A stretch of 64,000 bases of DNA from Azolla caroliniana. Lineage: Eukaryota > Polypodiophyta. The notes beneath the pieces were generated by a model. It saw only the letters and a list, made by a program, of their open reading frames with translations, was not told the DNA's origin and made no database searches. The stretch is from positions 7,502,001-7,566,000 of the forward strand of contig JBHGNT010000007.1 in the NCBI GenBank assembly GCA_043228905.1, written 5' to 3'. The stretch's first letter is position 1. Each line of letters opens with the position of its first letter. This document shows, piece by piece, positions 28,919-42,736 of this stretch. Both the position numbers and the translations under genes were made by a program.

Positions 28919-31900
28919 TTTAGCTTAAGCTCAAGAGGGGGCTTTAGAACTAAGGATCAAGAAGATGCCAAAAGTCACTTTTTGTGACTTTTTTAGCTTT
29001 TACAAAGGGCTTGTCCCCTTTCACATTGGTGTGGCCTATTCAGCTTAAAAACTTTAGAGGTGCTTTGTTTTATTCCCCATTTTCCTTATTTTTCCATAAA
29101 CCCTAGCCAATATAGGTGAAGTAGGAGGAAGTAGGCTATAGTCAAAAGGTGTTGGTAGTCAGGCGAGAATGGAAGATGTTCAAGGCGAGGTTGATGAGAG
29201 GAGTCTACGGTAGGAGGAGGGTATTACGGGTGGTTGTGGTTGTGGTTGTGATGAGAGGAAGTCGTTGGCAAGGAAGATTAAGTAATGGGGGGATTGGGTG
29301 GTTGGTGACGAGCAGGTTCGGGTGGGTGTTGGAGGTTGTGTATGTTGAGGGGGGGAAGTTGGACGTCTTATAGTTGTGTTGTCGTGGTGTTACAAAAAAG
29401 GTACCACAAGATGAAACAATAGACACTTTGCAAGGAACAAATGGCTTCAAAAAGGACTAGAATTGTAATAACTCAAAATATAAAAGAAGTGCAAAATGCT
29501 TATGCTTCTTTTCTCTATCTTTTTATTCAAAGTTAAGGATTCTGAGTTTTAGAGGAAGTAGATCTCCCCTTTTTTAATCTAGAACTCTTGAGCCTCTTAC
29601 ATAATCTCAAGTGGTTTGTATCAACCTCAGATTTTCAATCCAAGTATATAGGTGTTGCAAGTAATTGAGAAATACTAGCTTTATTGGGTATCATAAAATT
29701 TACGTTTCTTCCCTGTCCGAAGTATTACATGTCCTCATAGGTTCTCACTCGGTGGTTGGAATAAAGATCTGAAAATTCCTTCACGACCCTTGAGGCGAGA
29801 TCTTTGTAAACGTGACGAGTGTTTTATTCTAGATTATGTTATTTGGAGAATTTGCTCCAAATTCACATAAGTTTGCTCTTCGAGCTTGGATCTTTGAATC
29901 AAAAATTCGCACGATCCTTGTTCGATAGAAAATAATATTAGATAGTAGATAAATGAAGTTAACTTTACATTAATACCAAAAGCTTGGAATACATCAAGGA
30001 TTGAAAGATCGATCAAAAGAACTCTTGAATTTGTTGTCGTGATAATTCCCTCATGGTTAGGAGGGAAGATGTTGGAAACAATCGTCAGTGGTGAAAACAT
30101 AAACAACACTATACGATGGGGATATACAAGTTGATGAAGGCAAAGACAAGATGAACCAAATGAATCAAACCGTGACAACTCAACGAGATCAAGAAGAGAC
30201 AGAGTGAGAGAATGAGACAGAGATCCAAAGAGACACACAATGGTGTAACTGTATTATTCCAAAAGTAACAATACACAAAATGATGACTACCACAACAAGG
30301 TTGCAAAGTCAGTTATATAATAATTTAACTAGGTCAACTTCCCTTTGGCCTTATTACAAATATGTCCTAATCTAGTATGTTCAAATGGGTCAAATTTGAG
30401 GGCTCTTTTGAGAACAAGCTCCATCATAGTCAACGGTTCATCATGGTTGACGTTGTCTCAAAGTTACATGTGTGCATGTGAAATCTTACTTGGATCACCA
30501 GGAACTTGAACAGGAGAGGATGGGTTGATTCAAGTTTCCAAGTGAGATGACTCAAAGGCTCCTCAAATTCAAAGGCTCTCTCTCTAGAGTTGAAAGCTCT
30601 TCAAAGGCTCTTTGGACTTGAAGGCTAGAAAGAGTCAAAACTATTCAGAGTCGCAAGCACTTGTGATCCTCGTGACGAAGGCTTTGTACCAACATAACAA
30701 GTTTCCCGATGACATGATTTGGTGACTTGTTTTATGCTGCTTTCGTCAAAATCCAATTAACTTTGTATCCCAAGCTCAGAATTCCACGTGATCCTTGTGG
30801 TGAAGTCTTTGTGCCAGATATTCAAACAAGGATTTATACAAAATAACAAAGTAAATATTATATTAAGATTTCGTGTGCAATAGTAAGTTTTAAGAGAGTG
30901 GAAGTACAATGGGAAAATTCTTAGCTCCATTACATGGAGTGAACATGAGAAAGAAGAAATATAGGAATAAGGTAGGAAGTCTTCATTACAAGTTTGGAGT
31001 TATGGTATATGTTCATAACACTATCATCTCTGTCAATATCATCTTGTTGCATAACATTAACATAAGACATATCATTACTATCAACTCTAATGCATGATTG
31101 TTTTTTACCATCGTCTCTTGGACTAGCTTGACTTAACCATGCATGTGTCCTTTAATGAATTCCGAGACACATCCACATACATAGCAACACTAACATCCAT
31201 ATGGTAACAAATATGAGAGTTCTCACTTATAGGCAATTTTGTTGAAGAAGGAAACACAAGTGATTGTAGCCTACATACAACCGAGCAATGATTTTACTCG
31301 TACCATTCTACAGAAAGTACCAAATGAGAAAATGAGACATGCATTGATTTCATGAAGGCTCTCAAGTCAAGCTTCAAAACAAGCCTAAGAATGAAGGAAA
31401 CGAATATTGGGTTAGAAACATACACGAAAACTCTCTTGACCACGCCAACTCTCTCCTGGCTTCTCTTTTTTTTCATAGAAAAACACCACCATGAATAACA
31501 TCAAATTTTAGAACTCTAGGGATCTAAATGCTACAAACTCAATCCCACCTTGGACACCAATTCGGATGACGAATATGATTACATGTCAACTTGCACAATT
31601 GTCTTTCTTCATGGTTGAGATTCCATGACTTCTCTAACATTGTTAAATCCCACAAAAGAAGTCTTTTTACGTTTGCAATAATATTCCTCACCCAAATTTT
31701 GCGAATCAAAAGTGATCTCTCTCTCTCTCTCTCATTTTAAAGCCCTTACATGAGTTTTCTTTTCATTTTTTTCATGTTTCATTTTTTGGTAAATGAGTTT
31801 TCTTATCTCAACAAGTGGCTTTTCCCTCTATATCTTCTTTTTGTATTCACCTTTGCCTTTTCTTTTATATATAACTCTTGTTTTCTTTTTGCATGGGTGC

Positions 31901-33262
31901 ATAGTTTGGCCAAAACTGAATACAATCAATCATAGGGCATGCTCTCTTATTGTTCTTGCCGATTGTAGCTTGATCTTTTCCCCTCTAGTCATCTTTGGTG
32001 GCAATTGAACCCTTAAGCCTTTTGTTAAAAGTGAATAGCTCTTGCAATTTGGGCTATCATTCTAGCCTTTTACTTCTTTTCTACCTTTTTGTGCTTCTCA
32101 ACTACATCACGACACTAGGCTACACCATCGTGCTAAATTATATTTACATTTGTGTTTTTTAATAAGATAAAATTATGGGTTCACAATCAATAACTTCATG
32201 AATCAACATATACAAATTCTCTAGTATTAGAAATTGATATATGATATGCCAATTTACTAGCATTTTCTCATGCTAACGATATACTATTTTGAGTATGTGT
32301 TTTTGTCCTCTTCATATTGTTGCAAGTAAACCTTAGTTTCATATCTATGTACAATTTAACTTTATGAGGAGCTAATATACCTTTGGATCTAAACAAAAAC
32401 CTACCTTGTAGGGTATTAGGAAAGATATTCCTTTGATATTGGATGGTTGTTTTAGATCGTTTTCACTTTAGTATTTGTAGAGAAATAAGGGTAAACATTT
32501 TATTATATTCTTCGTGCGGACGGCCACAAAGGTGTTTCCCATTTCTTTATTATAAAATATAAATATAATATGCCTTATGGATAACCATGAGAAAACAAAT
32601 GTATTGATCTCATTTGGATCTAATATTCTTATATATGAATCCATTCTACATGTTTAAAAAATACATGCTAGTATTCACGTCTATTCCTTTGCTATACGAG
32701 AATAGAGAGGATAAGGTGCACTTTTAGATGTGAAGAATAAGCATTTCCAATAATGCATTTGATTGTACATTTGGTTTGTAGTTGAAACCCCAACTAGTGG
32801 TCAATATCTTTTACTAGATAAAAATACTATATGCAAATTTGCCTAAAACGACAAAAGTGAGACACCATTTTTACCATACCAACGTTTGCTTCACAAATGC
32901 AATAATCGTATGAGATTCATCGAGGCAATACCTCAAAAAAGGGCATCCAGATCAACCTCAACATTAAGAAAAACGTGACAAAGCATTAAAGGGTAAGATA
33001 AATGCTTTTTTGAAAGTTTCCTAGAGAACGAGTACTAATTTTTATGCACATAAATGTTTTCATTATGTTTTCCTATTGTTCACATGATTTTTGCGTTTCA
33101 ACGAAATATATTGGATTTAGATACCACCTCATTAAAGCTAGATCCTTTCTTGGCATAATTGTTTATGCAACAAACATTACCATAAACCAACAATAAAAGC
33201 CCATGTATTCTCCTTCCCTCTCCTCTGTCTTTTTTATTGTTGTTGTCAACCCATGACTTTCT

Positions 33263-33299
<37 letters not shown>

Positions 33300-34318
33300 A
33301 TGCACACTCGATTGCAACATTCACTAGTAAAGTTCTTGAAGATCGAGAGTCGTTACGCACTTTCACATGTATTACGTGAAATGTAACATTTTTTCTGTCG
33401 TATATATCATATTTGACCTCCAACGACCAGAATAGAATCTCCCTCCCTCTCTCTCTTTCTCTAATGGTCTGAACGGGGCCTACTTTCTATCGATGCTTTG
33501 TCTCCTTGGACGAGAGAGGTAGCAATCTTCACAAGTAGCAGCAATAAAACGACGGATTGATGATGATGATGCTGGTGCTACTCATGGTGGCAGAAGGAGA
33601 GAGACCAAAAGGGAAGGAAAGAAGAAAAAGTACAACAAGGACATAAATACTACATATGCCTTCGCGTGCAATGAAAGTTTGTATTAGGTCAGCGTTATCC
33701 AGCTTGCATGGCAACATGTTCATTTGTCGTGGAGGGTGTGGAAGATATGGGATGGGCGGATGGATGGATGGATGGATCGGATGGGCCTTCGGGAGCACCG
33801 TATGTGTGTGTGTGTGTGTTTGTCTGTTAGTCTATGTCCTGTGTCCTGTTAGTCTATGTCCTGTGTCCTATATTATGGGTGGCCATGGCTTGCACTTGCA
33901 GAATGGGCATCTTTTGGGGAGGGAATCTTGAATTCTTTCCCAATTTAGTAGTTATCTGTTCCTCCCAAATATTCTCTTTCCCGAAATGGCAGAGACAGAG
34001 ACAGAGAGAGGGTCCTGTTCCTCCTCCTCCTCCTCCTCCTCACGTGTCCGTCTGCGAGAAATCAGCAACAAGTGGCCGTCCATCATCCCCCCCCCCCCCC
34101 CCGGGCCTGTTTAGGAAGGGATTCTTAGCACAGGGTTAGGGTTTGGCTTCTGTTAGGGTTTTACTCTCCCCTACTGCCGCAGAATTTGGGTTCTTGGGTT
34201 TTTCTCTTTCTTTCTCCTTCTTGACCGTAATACGCATTTCTGGAAAACCCTAATATATCTTTGTATTGGGTCTTTTGTCGCTCTCTCTCTCTCTCTCTCT
34301 CCCAAAGTTTAATTAGAT
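28919..34318. other. Intergenic region, no gene recognised
   Basis: No frame longer than about 135 codons or with known motifs is present. About 29700-30850 has features of a decayed LTR on the minus strand: repeated phrases such as GATCCTCGTGACGAAGGCTTTGTACC and GATCCTTGTGGTGAAGTCTTTGTGCC, and a stretch resembling a leader. No ends or target duplication could be found, so it is not called an element. Other contents are CT microsatellites (31719-31733, 33265-33297), a GGAT run near 33752-33778 and a TG run near 33802-33820. The last few hundred bases precede the RMR gene and should hold its promoter. Confidence 0.5.
34281..34303 (+). repeat. CT microsatellite in the RMR 5' leader
   Basis: A run of about eleven CT dinucleotides ends 16 bp before the predicted RMR start codon. 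Pyrimidine-rich leaders are common in plant genes and may act as Y-patch or GAGA-type elements; no more can be said from sequence. Confidence 0.85.
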
Positions 34319-37300
34319 ATGGAACCTTCATCTCCTGTTTTTTTACCGCTCTTTCTGTTAGGATTGTGTATCTTGTCTCTGTCATGTCAAGCTACTGTTG
34401 TCTTAACGAAGGATAACTACTCCCTGGTGTTTGAATCAACAGATGCAACCTTTAGTAAGTGATTAAAAGCCTCTTCTTTTTTTGTTCTCACGTTTGTAAT
34501 ATTTCATCTTTTTTGGTGTGCATAATGGCTATCTCTATGATGTTGTATCTTTTCTAATTTTAATTTTCAGTTCGTTTAACTGCCATCGCCATAAATTTGG
34601 GTATGGGTATGTCATTAGCATCCGATATATAAAAAAATAGCATTTTTTAACGACTATGGCTATTGCTATCCCTATAACTAAGCCAAATGGTATCTTGCAT
34701 ACTGTCTTTTTCTCTGTTTAATGGCTATTAGGTTGGCTACTTCATGTGGCATGTGGCTATGGGTATGTCATATATGTTATATTTCATATGCTACGGATAT
34801 GACTGTGTCATATTCAACTTCTTTTTTTTCTGATATGCCTTTTAATGGATATTGGTATTGTCATATGGTATGTGGCATATGCTATGGGTATGGCATGGGC
34901 CATCTTTAATAATGTTTCCTTTGTGCTGTGCAATGGTGACTTCAATGTACTGCGGCATATTGTTATGGCATAGCCATCTATTTATCTATATTCAAATGAC
35001 TAACATATTAAATTTGACTTGCAGCACCTAAGATCCCAAGTGCTGGCCTGTGTGGCTTTATTTATAATTCTATCCCAGCTAATGCCTGTGTGCCTCTATA
35101 CAATGATGACAAAGAAGCTCCTTTATCATTGATGGGCGATCATCATGTGAATTTGCAAATTGTTCTCGTGTTGCGAGGGCTTTGCTCCTTTGAAGAGAAG
35201 GTTCGGAATGCACAAGATGCTGGTTATGATGTGATCATCGTGGCCGACAACATAGACAATTCCCCCCTTCCGACGAGTAAGTATGAGCCGGTATTCAATG
35301 TAAATTTCTGAATTGAATGGGTATACGAATAACAATCTATCCTCTGTTTCCTATCTCTACTCACTTTTTGGATGGCCGATGGAATGGGTTTCCAATTTCC
35401 AAACACGAGGGTAGTGGAGAGAGCTATCTAGGAAAGAGTGTTACCAGAATAAGCCTGTGAAAAGAGCCATTACGAACAGCTCATTAGCTCGAGATGGCCT
35501 TCTAATGGGCCAGTTCAGACATAGACGAGGGCCGAATGTATATATAAAGATATATAGTAGGTATCCTGGCTGCCATATTCAGTATGTGCCAATTCTTGAT
35601 AGCTATGTTTTGCAGATTGATCCATTGTTAATTTGTATCTAATAAGCCAGAGGGTTATTTGGATGGAGACAATCTCGATAGCTATGCTGCTCACATATGT
35701 GTATCCAAAGAATTGAATGAACTATTTGTACTACTAGAAAAGAAATATGAACATAAGATGGACTGTCCAATTCTATGTAGTTACAGCTTTTGGACATCAG
35801 CATGAACAAGTGAAGGACCAAAAATATCATCAACCTCCCTCTGGTCTCTGGTGAGAAACCACCAGATACTTGCAATCCTCGTTTATTGCAATCTTTATAA
35901 TAAATGTAGGTTTCTATTTGAAGAAGATTCAGGGAAGGGGAGTGAAGATATTTGATACCTCATAGAAGTAAAGGAAAAAAACAATTAAAATGTTTTATCT
36001 TATGGTTCATCGAACTAATTATCAACTTCATATTGTGCTAGCTTCCCTCATAAACCTAGGGTTATAGTGTTATATAAGGCTGTCTGATGGCATTTTGAAG
36101 ACCGCCATTCCAAATAATGCTAAATTGTGTATGTGTGTGTGTAGTTAGCAGCCATCATAGACAGCTGGAGTCTAGACAGAAACTGTTTAAAATTTTCATT
36201 TAACAGACCCACACCCACCTCATAGATCTCCCAGTTTCTATGTCCTGATATGTTTATATTTTTGTTCTGCCAGTGGCGGGGAGAAAACGAGGTATTAAGA
36301 TACCAGCAGTGTTTGTGTCGAAGATAGCTGGGGAAATACTTGCAGAGCACACAAATGACTCTAACGTAGAGTGTTGTGTTTTACCATCTTCATACGAGAA
36401 TATTTCTTGGCTAGTCATGGTTATTTCCTTTATCTCCTTGCTTGGTATCATAGCAGCTTTTGCTATCTACTTCCTAGTTCAGAGGAGCCGCCAGAGCCAG
36501 CATCATAGCGAATCCAAAGAATGTGCTGGCATTAGTTATGATGCCATAAAAGTGTTGCCGATACATGAATATAAGTGTGAAGGTGGCATTGAAAATGCTG
36601 ATACTTGTGTTATTTGCTTGGAGGATTATATGGAGGGCTCAAAGCTCAGGATATTGCCATGCAATCACAGTAAGTGGAAAAATGTTGTTGGAACCAAAAT
36701 ACACCAAATTTTCCAAAATACCAGTGTAGCAGTAAATTCTTTACTGGAGAGCTGTAATTTTTGTAAAATTTGGGGTATTCTGGTGAATAGCCTTAACCTG
36801 ATGTATATTTTGGTGGCTTTCCATTTTCATTGTCGCTGATTGGTGTCTTTCATGTATGTTTTCTATTCTTTCCCAGGGTTTCATTGCTCATGTATTGATG
36901 CATGGCTCGTGAACTGGCGAGCATTTTGTCCAATATGCAAGTCAGAGGTCATCAAAGACGAGTCTATAGCTTCCTCTGAATGCACGCCTTTATTGGTTTC
37001 CAACAATCCTCGGGAAGAAGTCTCACCGAGGAGTGAAGCGATGTCTGTCCACGGGGGCGTAAACATGAATCCATGGAGATTTTCGGATAATGAACCACCA
37101 TTTGACAGAGATAGGTACTCGAGACCAAATGTGGTGCCCATACGGATAATGAATGTGCCATTTCCGACCTCAAATGGGCGGCATTCAGGGAGGCAACCAG
37201 CAATGGAGATCATTGATTCGGTGGAGGCCTTTCGTGCCTCGCCTTACTTCACTCCGCCTTCCTTCTTCCATAACTCCGCTCCGAATGTCCTGAATCTTTT

Positions 37301-37391
37301 TGAAGCTTCACCAGGGAACTCCCAACACGGTGCTGTCGGGGCCGGGGCATTGCTCTTGTACCCGGACAACAATCCCCAGAATTTGGTATGA
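34319..37391 (+). CDS. RMR: RMR-type vacuolar sorting receptor (PA-TM-RING-H2 protein)
   Basis: I predict four coding exons: 34319-34454, 35025-35276, 36274-36669 and 36877-37391 (1299 nt, 432 residues). All introns start GTAAGT, end AG and are in phase 1. Residues 1-24 form a signal peptide (LPLFLLGLCILSLSC). A protease-associated domain spans about 30-165, with paired Cys55/Cys67 and VLRGLCSFEEKVRNAQDAGYD. A membrane segment covers about 175-198 (WLVMVISFISLLGIIAAFAI). The RING-H2 has Cys241, Cys244, Cys259, His261, His264, Cys267, Cys279 and Cys282, complete for two zinc ions. A Ser/Pro/Asn-rich cytosolic tail follows. Family members sort storage proteins to the protein storage vacuole, with the PA domain in the lumen and the RING in the cytosol. 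Length and intron layout fit the longer RMR type. The 5' leader has a CT run (34281-34303). The gene looks intact. Confidence 0.92.
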
Positions 37392-39340
37392 ACATGTAAA
37401 AACAACTCCTTAATGGCTGCTTATGCATCAGAGGTTCTGTTCTTTCATTTGTGTTCTATTGGGCAATGCATTAGTAAAACGGCTATAAAACTACATTTGA
37501 GTGCTAACCTAGTTCCAAGAACTATTGTAGTGCATCAAATTTTGTTTTGTTTTGTTTTGGTCTATGCCATTGCAGCAAGTGCACTCTTAAGGAATTCTGA
37601 AAGCCATGTGGTGCATCAAATTTTGTTTAATTTCGAAAGCCATGTGGTGTTCATCACATCCAGACTTGGGTTTTGACGCATTGAGAGCATGGTACAACTG
37701 TAATTGTTGTCCATTTCATGTTGTGAAGCATGTTATGGGCATGTAGTGGGTGGTTGTTCGGGTCATTAATATCATATGCCTTGGAAAATTTGAAGATTGA
37801 ATCAATTTATCGTGTTTTTTTTGGTTAAAACACAATCACCTACTAGAGCCAGCCAATTAAAGTGGTTTTGGGAGTTTGCTATCGGAAGTGTTGAAAAATG
37901 CAAGAACCTAGATTATATTTACTATACATTGCCTTATGGTGGTGGATTCCCCATTAGAATCGTCTTTTTTGTGTAAAATGCTCTGAGCGTTTTTTGTTTA
38001 GACAATAATATATACACACTTTTATGGTGGTGGCTTCCACATTAGAATCGTCCTTTTTTGTAAATTGCTCTTAGTGTTTTTGTTTAGTATTGTAATAACA
38101 TTGTTTCATGTTGGATATTGATATCTCTTTAGAAAGTGTAGTCCCGAGGTGTTTGCTTTTTTCTCATACGAATTGAACTAGCGAAACATTTTGATGGTCT
38201 ATGGTCACACCTTGATGCTAGTTGGGTTAAACCAACATGCTACTAGTTACAAATGGGATATGGGATAGTGACTATTACAAAGCCCTTAACGACATTTTCG
38301 AAGTTGTACATTGTCAATTGAGACAAGATGCATTGTGTGCTTCTAAATGCAGACATTGTAGGATCAATGAAGCTATTATTAAATGAGTATGGCATTCTAT
38401 TTTATTACAAAAATAGGATCAACTTTCAAGTTGCCAAAAATGTTGTCCGTGAATCACTTATTGCAATTTTCTACATGTTGGCGCAATGGATAGGGTACAC
38501 ATTTGAGGATGGATTGATATGACTCACGATTACTTGTTCCACACAATTGCCACATTCACTCATACCACCTATTATAGCAATTTGTTTGATCAATTTATAA
38601 TAAGTTTTCACCTCATCCCCCTTGTCACATGAGACTTGTTTGGGCATACCATAGTAGGATTATTCAAGTATTGTAGGATAAAAGTGGATGAAAATGAATG
38701 AGAAGATACGATGTGTCGACAAACAATAGAAAGGTGTCATTCAATAGCTTGTTAAGGGTTGGTAGGATAAAGCATGTGGAAGAGAGTGGGAACACACCCT
38801 TAAATTAGTGAGTATAACACACTTTTAGATTAGTGAAGGACAAGAGGAAGTGTGTCCTTGAATAGCTTTGCAAATTGTTCAAGTTCCAGCATACAACACC
38901 AAAGTTGAGAATGATTAGATGCTCACGAAGCAGGGGCATGAAAGCTTGGGCATTAGTCAACTGCTCTCAATTGTGTCCTTCAATAGCTTTGCAAACAATT
39001 CAAGTTCCAGCATACAACACCAAAGTTGAGAATGATTAGATGCTCACAAAGCATGGGCATTAGTCAACTGCTCTCAATTGTTTTCCTAACTGAGTAATAA
39101 TCTATGTTTCACTAGTATTGCATTTTGTGTGGAGGTCCAATATGGTTGAGTAAAAATGTTCTCTTGTATTTTTCTTTTACTTTGTGTGTGCATCCATACA
39201 TTCTTGAACATGACATCTTGTAAATCAATTGGACATCTTGGACCTAGCTAGATGAAGTAAATGCATGTATGGTTTCTTGTGATAGTGCATATATGATTCA
39301 TTGTAGCATGTCATTGCTACCGATAATCTATTTTGGAAAT
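37392..39340. other. RMR 3' region and intergenic DNA
   Basis: The first 300 bases probably include the RMR 3' untranslated region. An imperfect direct repeat of about 90 bp occurs at 37935-38100 (TTATGGTGGTGG(A/C)TTCC...ATTAGAATCGTC). A clearer tandem duplication with a 121-bp period covers 38851-39081. No coding sequence was recognised. Confidence 0.6.
38851..39081. repeat. 121-bp tandem duplication
   Basis: TGTGTCCTTGAATAGCTTTGC at 38851 recurs at 38972, followed by nearly the same sequence (AGTTCCAGCATACAACACC and onward). The second copy lacks about 11-12 bp (the first copy has GGGGCATGAAAGCTTGGGC). The arrangement is a recent local duplication of non-coding DNA. Confidence 0.9.
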
Positions 39341-39344
39341 GTTA

Positions 39345-40620
39345 TCAAGGAATGTAAATAATGGAGATATTGTGGGTTGACACTTTCCATCTAGATGTTC
39401 ACTTGTGGCACAAGCTTTATCTAATCCTCTTTCATGTTTTAAGAGCCTCACATAGAAAATCTTTAGAAGCAAATTAAAGTTATACGTTAGTTTTGATTTG
39501 GATTCAGGGCTACGTATTAATTGGAGGAAGTCTTGCATCATTTCTTGTATTGAGAAGGATTTGGAAAGTTTGGGATGGCAAGGGTCAATGATTGGAAAAA
39601 GCTCTTCGATATTGAAGGATCTATTGGAACTCTATGGTATGAGTGTCAAGTGAGTGAATTGCAAGTGAAATTGAGGGATAAATTTATGCGTGGAAATCAC
39701 AATCTTTGTTGTTTCGTGTACAAGTTAGAGTTGCGCAATGTATTGTTGAACCCATCGGTTCATATTATATACCATTGACATGGGCCAAAAAGGCTTTCCG
39801 TTCATCCTTGCAACTCTCTTTGATTTATATTTTGTGAGAATCACATGGATTGTTTGAGACTGTGAAGCAAACCCCTAAGTGATTAGTTGTGTCGCATTAT
39901 TGAATTTGCATATGCATGTAATTACTTGTCCATTTTCATTGTTACAACACTTCTTTCCCATCACAATCATGGATATTTATTCTATAATATTTCATTTCAA
40001 GGGAATTTGTAACATAGGCAAGGACTACGATCAAGGGATAATGGTAGCAAATGCTTAGTGGAAGTATTCTACTTAAAATTCCTTGCTCTTCATTCAATAG
40101 TCTCTAGGTAGAAAGTCCTCTCTTTATTTGAGAAACTATTGCCACCTAATGGAGAGCGGTGCAATTCCTCACAATGGGCATTATCTTGTGTACCCTCATT
40201 CGTCATATGTTGGCATGGAAAAGATTGATTGTGATCGAAGTTTAATTGCTTCCTTCGGTTGGGCATCATAGAGGTTCAAGATGTTTGCAATGCACAATCT
40301 CAAAGATTTTCGGAGTAGTTGAGGTCAGACCCTAATCGTGGGTTAATTTGGCAAATTTTGTAGAGTATATCATTGAAGCAACTTCCCTTTGCTATGTGTA
40401 TGGAAGAACAACATTGTTGGATTGATGTTGGCGCGGGTAGAACTCAAAATTTGCAAGTGACTACCAATAACCATCAAAGTTGGCATTCTGAAGTAGCATT
40501 TTAAACAAAGGTTCATTCAAAGAATGGTGATTGGCCATCTATATTTAGGAGCAACTATAAAGAGATGTGGATTGGCCATAGGTAATTGTTGCTTGCTACA
40601 TTTTCTTGTTAGGCAAGGTA
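39345..40620 (+). mobile_element. LINE-D, old remnant of the LINE-B family
   Basis: Long stretches align with LINE-B 23109-24440. Shared phrases are GATATTGTGGGTT, ATTAATTGGAGGAAGTCTTG, GAAAGTTTGGGATGGCAAGGG and CAAGTGACTACCAATAA. No frame of useful length survives. The piece covers RT after the active site to the start of the zf-RVT region. It is far more diverged than LINE-B or LINE-C and therefore older. Confidence 0.72.
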
Positions 40621-42736
40621 AGAATATACAAGGATTTAAACTTCATATATATTTTACAAGGTTATTCAGACCACATCATTTATTTCATGATAGTTAGAGT
40701 TTCCCACTTTCTAAAGACATCTATTGGAAGGTCAATTCTAAGGTTTGAAAATCATTTTATTATCCTTGAATGTGTTTTCAACCTCAAGAACAAAATGATG
40801 GTTGAATTGTAATAATCCGTCCTAACTAATGGGAAAGTAGCTTCATTTTGGAAAAAAAAATGATGGTTGAATTCTTGATGTTGAATTGCACAAAAATAAA
40901 GGATATAATGAGCTCTTTAATTGCATTGAATGATTATTTGTCCATATTATTACAGGACTAAAAGCACAAAGGTTAAATGGACATTAATTAGAGTCTAGAG
41001 TTGAGACTATCTACATGGGCATGTAATCGTGAGCTGGAGAGAATGCGTAAAAAATCACTCTTCTATGTAATTGTTTCATTTACTTTGATGAGATTATGCA
41101 ATAAGTCCACAATAGGACAAACAAGGAATGATTATGGAAATAATTATTTTGTTCTCTCAAAATTTATTGTCAAGAGTTTTAAGAAGTAATCTATCAATTG
41201 TTATGTGGGAAACCAATGTGCATACATTGGTTGCCACTCCATAAGCAGGGGAATGCAATTTCATTGGAAATATTACAATTCTAGTATAACTATTGACTTG
41301 TGTGGAAAGTGATGAGTAGAATATGATGTTTGCATGCACATGATCTCAATCATTAAACACGAATAATTCTTATAACCTACGAAACATCAAAAACCCATGT
41401 GACTTGACCACCTTAAGGTGGTGAAACTCACATATTTTACCATTGCACTACATACATCCTTAAAAAGCTAGCATTTACAATGTGTTATGGAATGGTTAAA
41501 ATATCTTTTCCTGTATCTTCTCGAATAAAGGAAATCACTACGCTTCGAAACTAGCACTACTTAGATCTCATGGGAATGTGAATGAAAAGTACATACATAT
41601 ATGTACGTGAGCATGTCAATGAAAGCAAAACTAAATACTTTTTCGTCAAAGTATTATGATTCGATCAATTCTTGCTTTAATGAGTTCAAACATGGACATG
41701 TGACATACCAACTTATCAAGCTTCCCAATAAGGTGCACATCTAAAGTTTTCAGCTACTAATAGAATAAAAAGACATCATACACGAAAAAGTGTACAAGGT
41801 GGCATTCGATGGAGTGATTTGAATCCCATCCAATCTACTGAACTTTTTCTTTTCTAACGTACATACATTCTTTTCCTTTTGCCACATTCTCCACGTTCGA
41901 TTTCTCCTCTACTCCATTGGGCTATATACAACATACTATGTTAGTCAGTCACTGTCTTTGCCAATGGCAAACCAACATAAATTATGAAGTGCTTTATCTT
42001 GTGATGCATTGATTCGTGGACAATAACTTTTGAGTTATCCATCACATGGACATGTTCGGATGCACACATTTCACGCATGGAAACGTTTAGGGTGCCATTG
42101 ATTTGTGGACAAGAAGAACTTCTCTGTTATCTCTCATCCCATGGATACGCTCACATTTTCTCTTCGGAGCTGAGAAAGCATTGAGAAATAAATTCATGTT
42201 GGGCCGGACAAAAATCTTGCTTGTCTGGATTGATGGGTTTTTGGCCCACTCAATAAAAATGCTCATTGTGAGTGAAAAAATGGGGGCCTATCCAACCCCC
42301 CCCCCCCCCCCCCCCAACCAAAATGCCCAACTGATTTGGAAAGTTCTTCTGGGCAATTTGGGTTCTGTTTTTTTATGTTGTTTTTCTGTTTTGGGCAATT
42401 TAGTTTATAGGTGGAGAATAGAAAAGCATCTCTGAGATTTTAAATTTTGATAGTGGAAATGGCATAGAATTGAATGGAGTCTTTGGAATTGAAGGAAGCC
42501 AAATGGAGTGTGGAGATTTTAAATATATAGACAGCTAAAAATATGTATATGTATGTATGTGAACTTTGAAGGGAAAAAAAAGGCTGTCTCTCTATAAGTA
42601 TATGTACATCCATCTTGATCAGTATCAAAAGCTTTCTGCTTTTTTTTAATTCTGGGACATTACCCAATCTCTCTCTCTCTCTCTCTCTGTCTGTCTGTAT
42701 AAACCCTCTGATCTGATTGAGTACATGCAACAAGAG
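40621..42736. other. Intergenic, nothing recognised
   Basis: This AT-rich stretch has only short chance frames. It contains a run of about 19 C at 42297-42315 and a CT run near 42668-42688. I see no gene, RNA or element boundary. Confidence 0.6.

Noticed and set aside
42103-42435. 110-codon plus-strand frame with a proline run
   Set aside because: The prolines come from a C homopolymer, there is no recognisable domain, and no splice partners are nearby.
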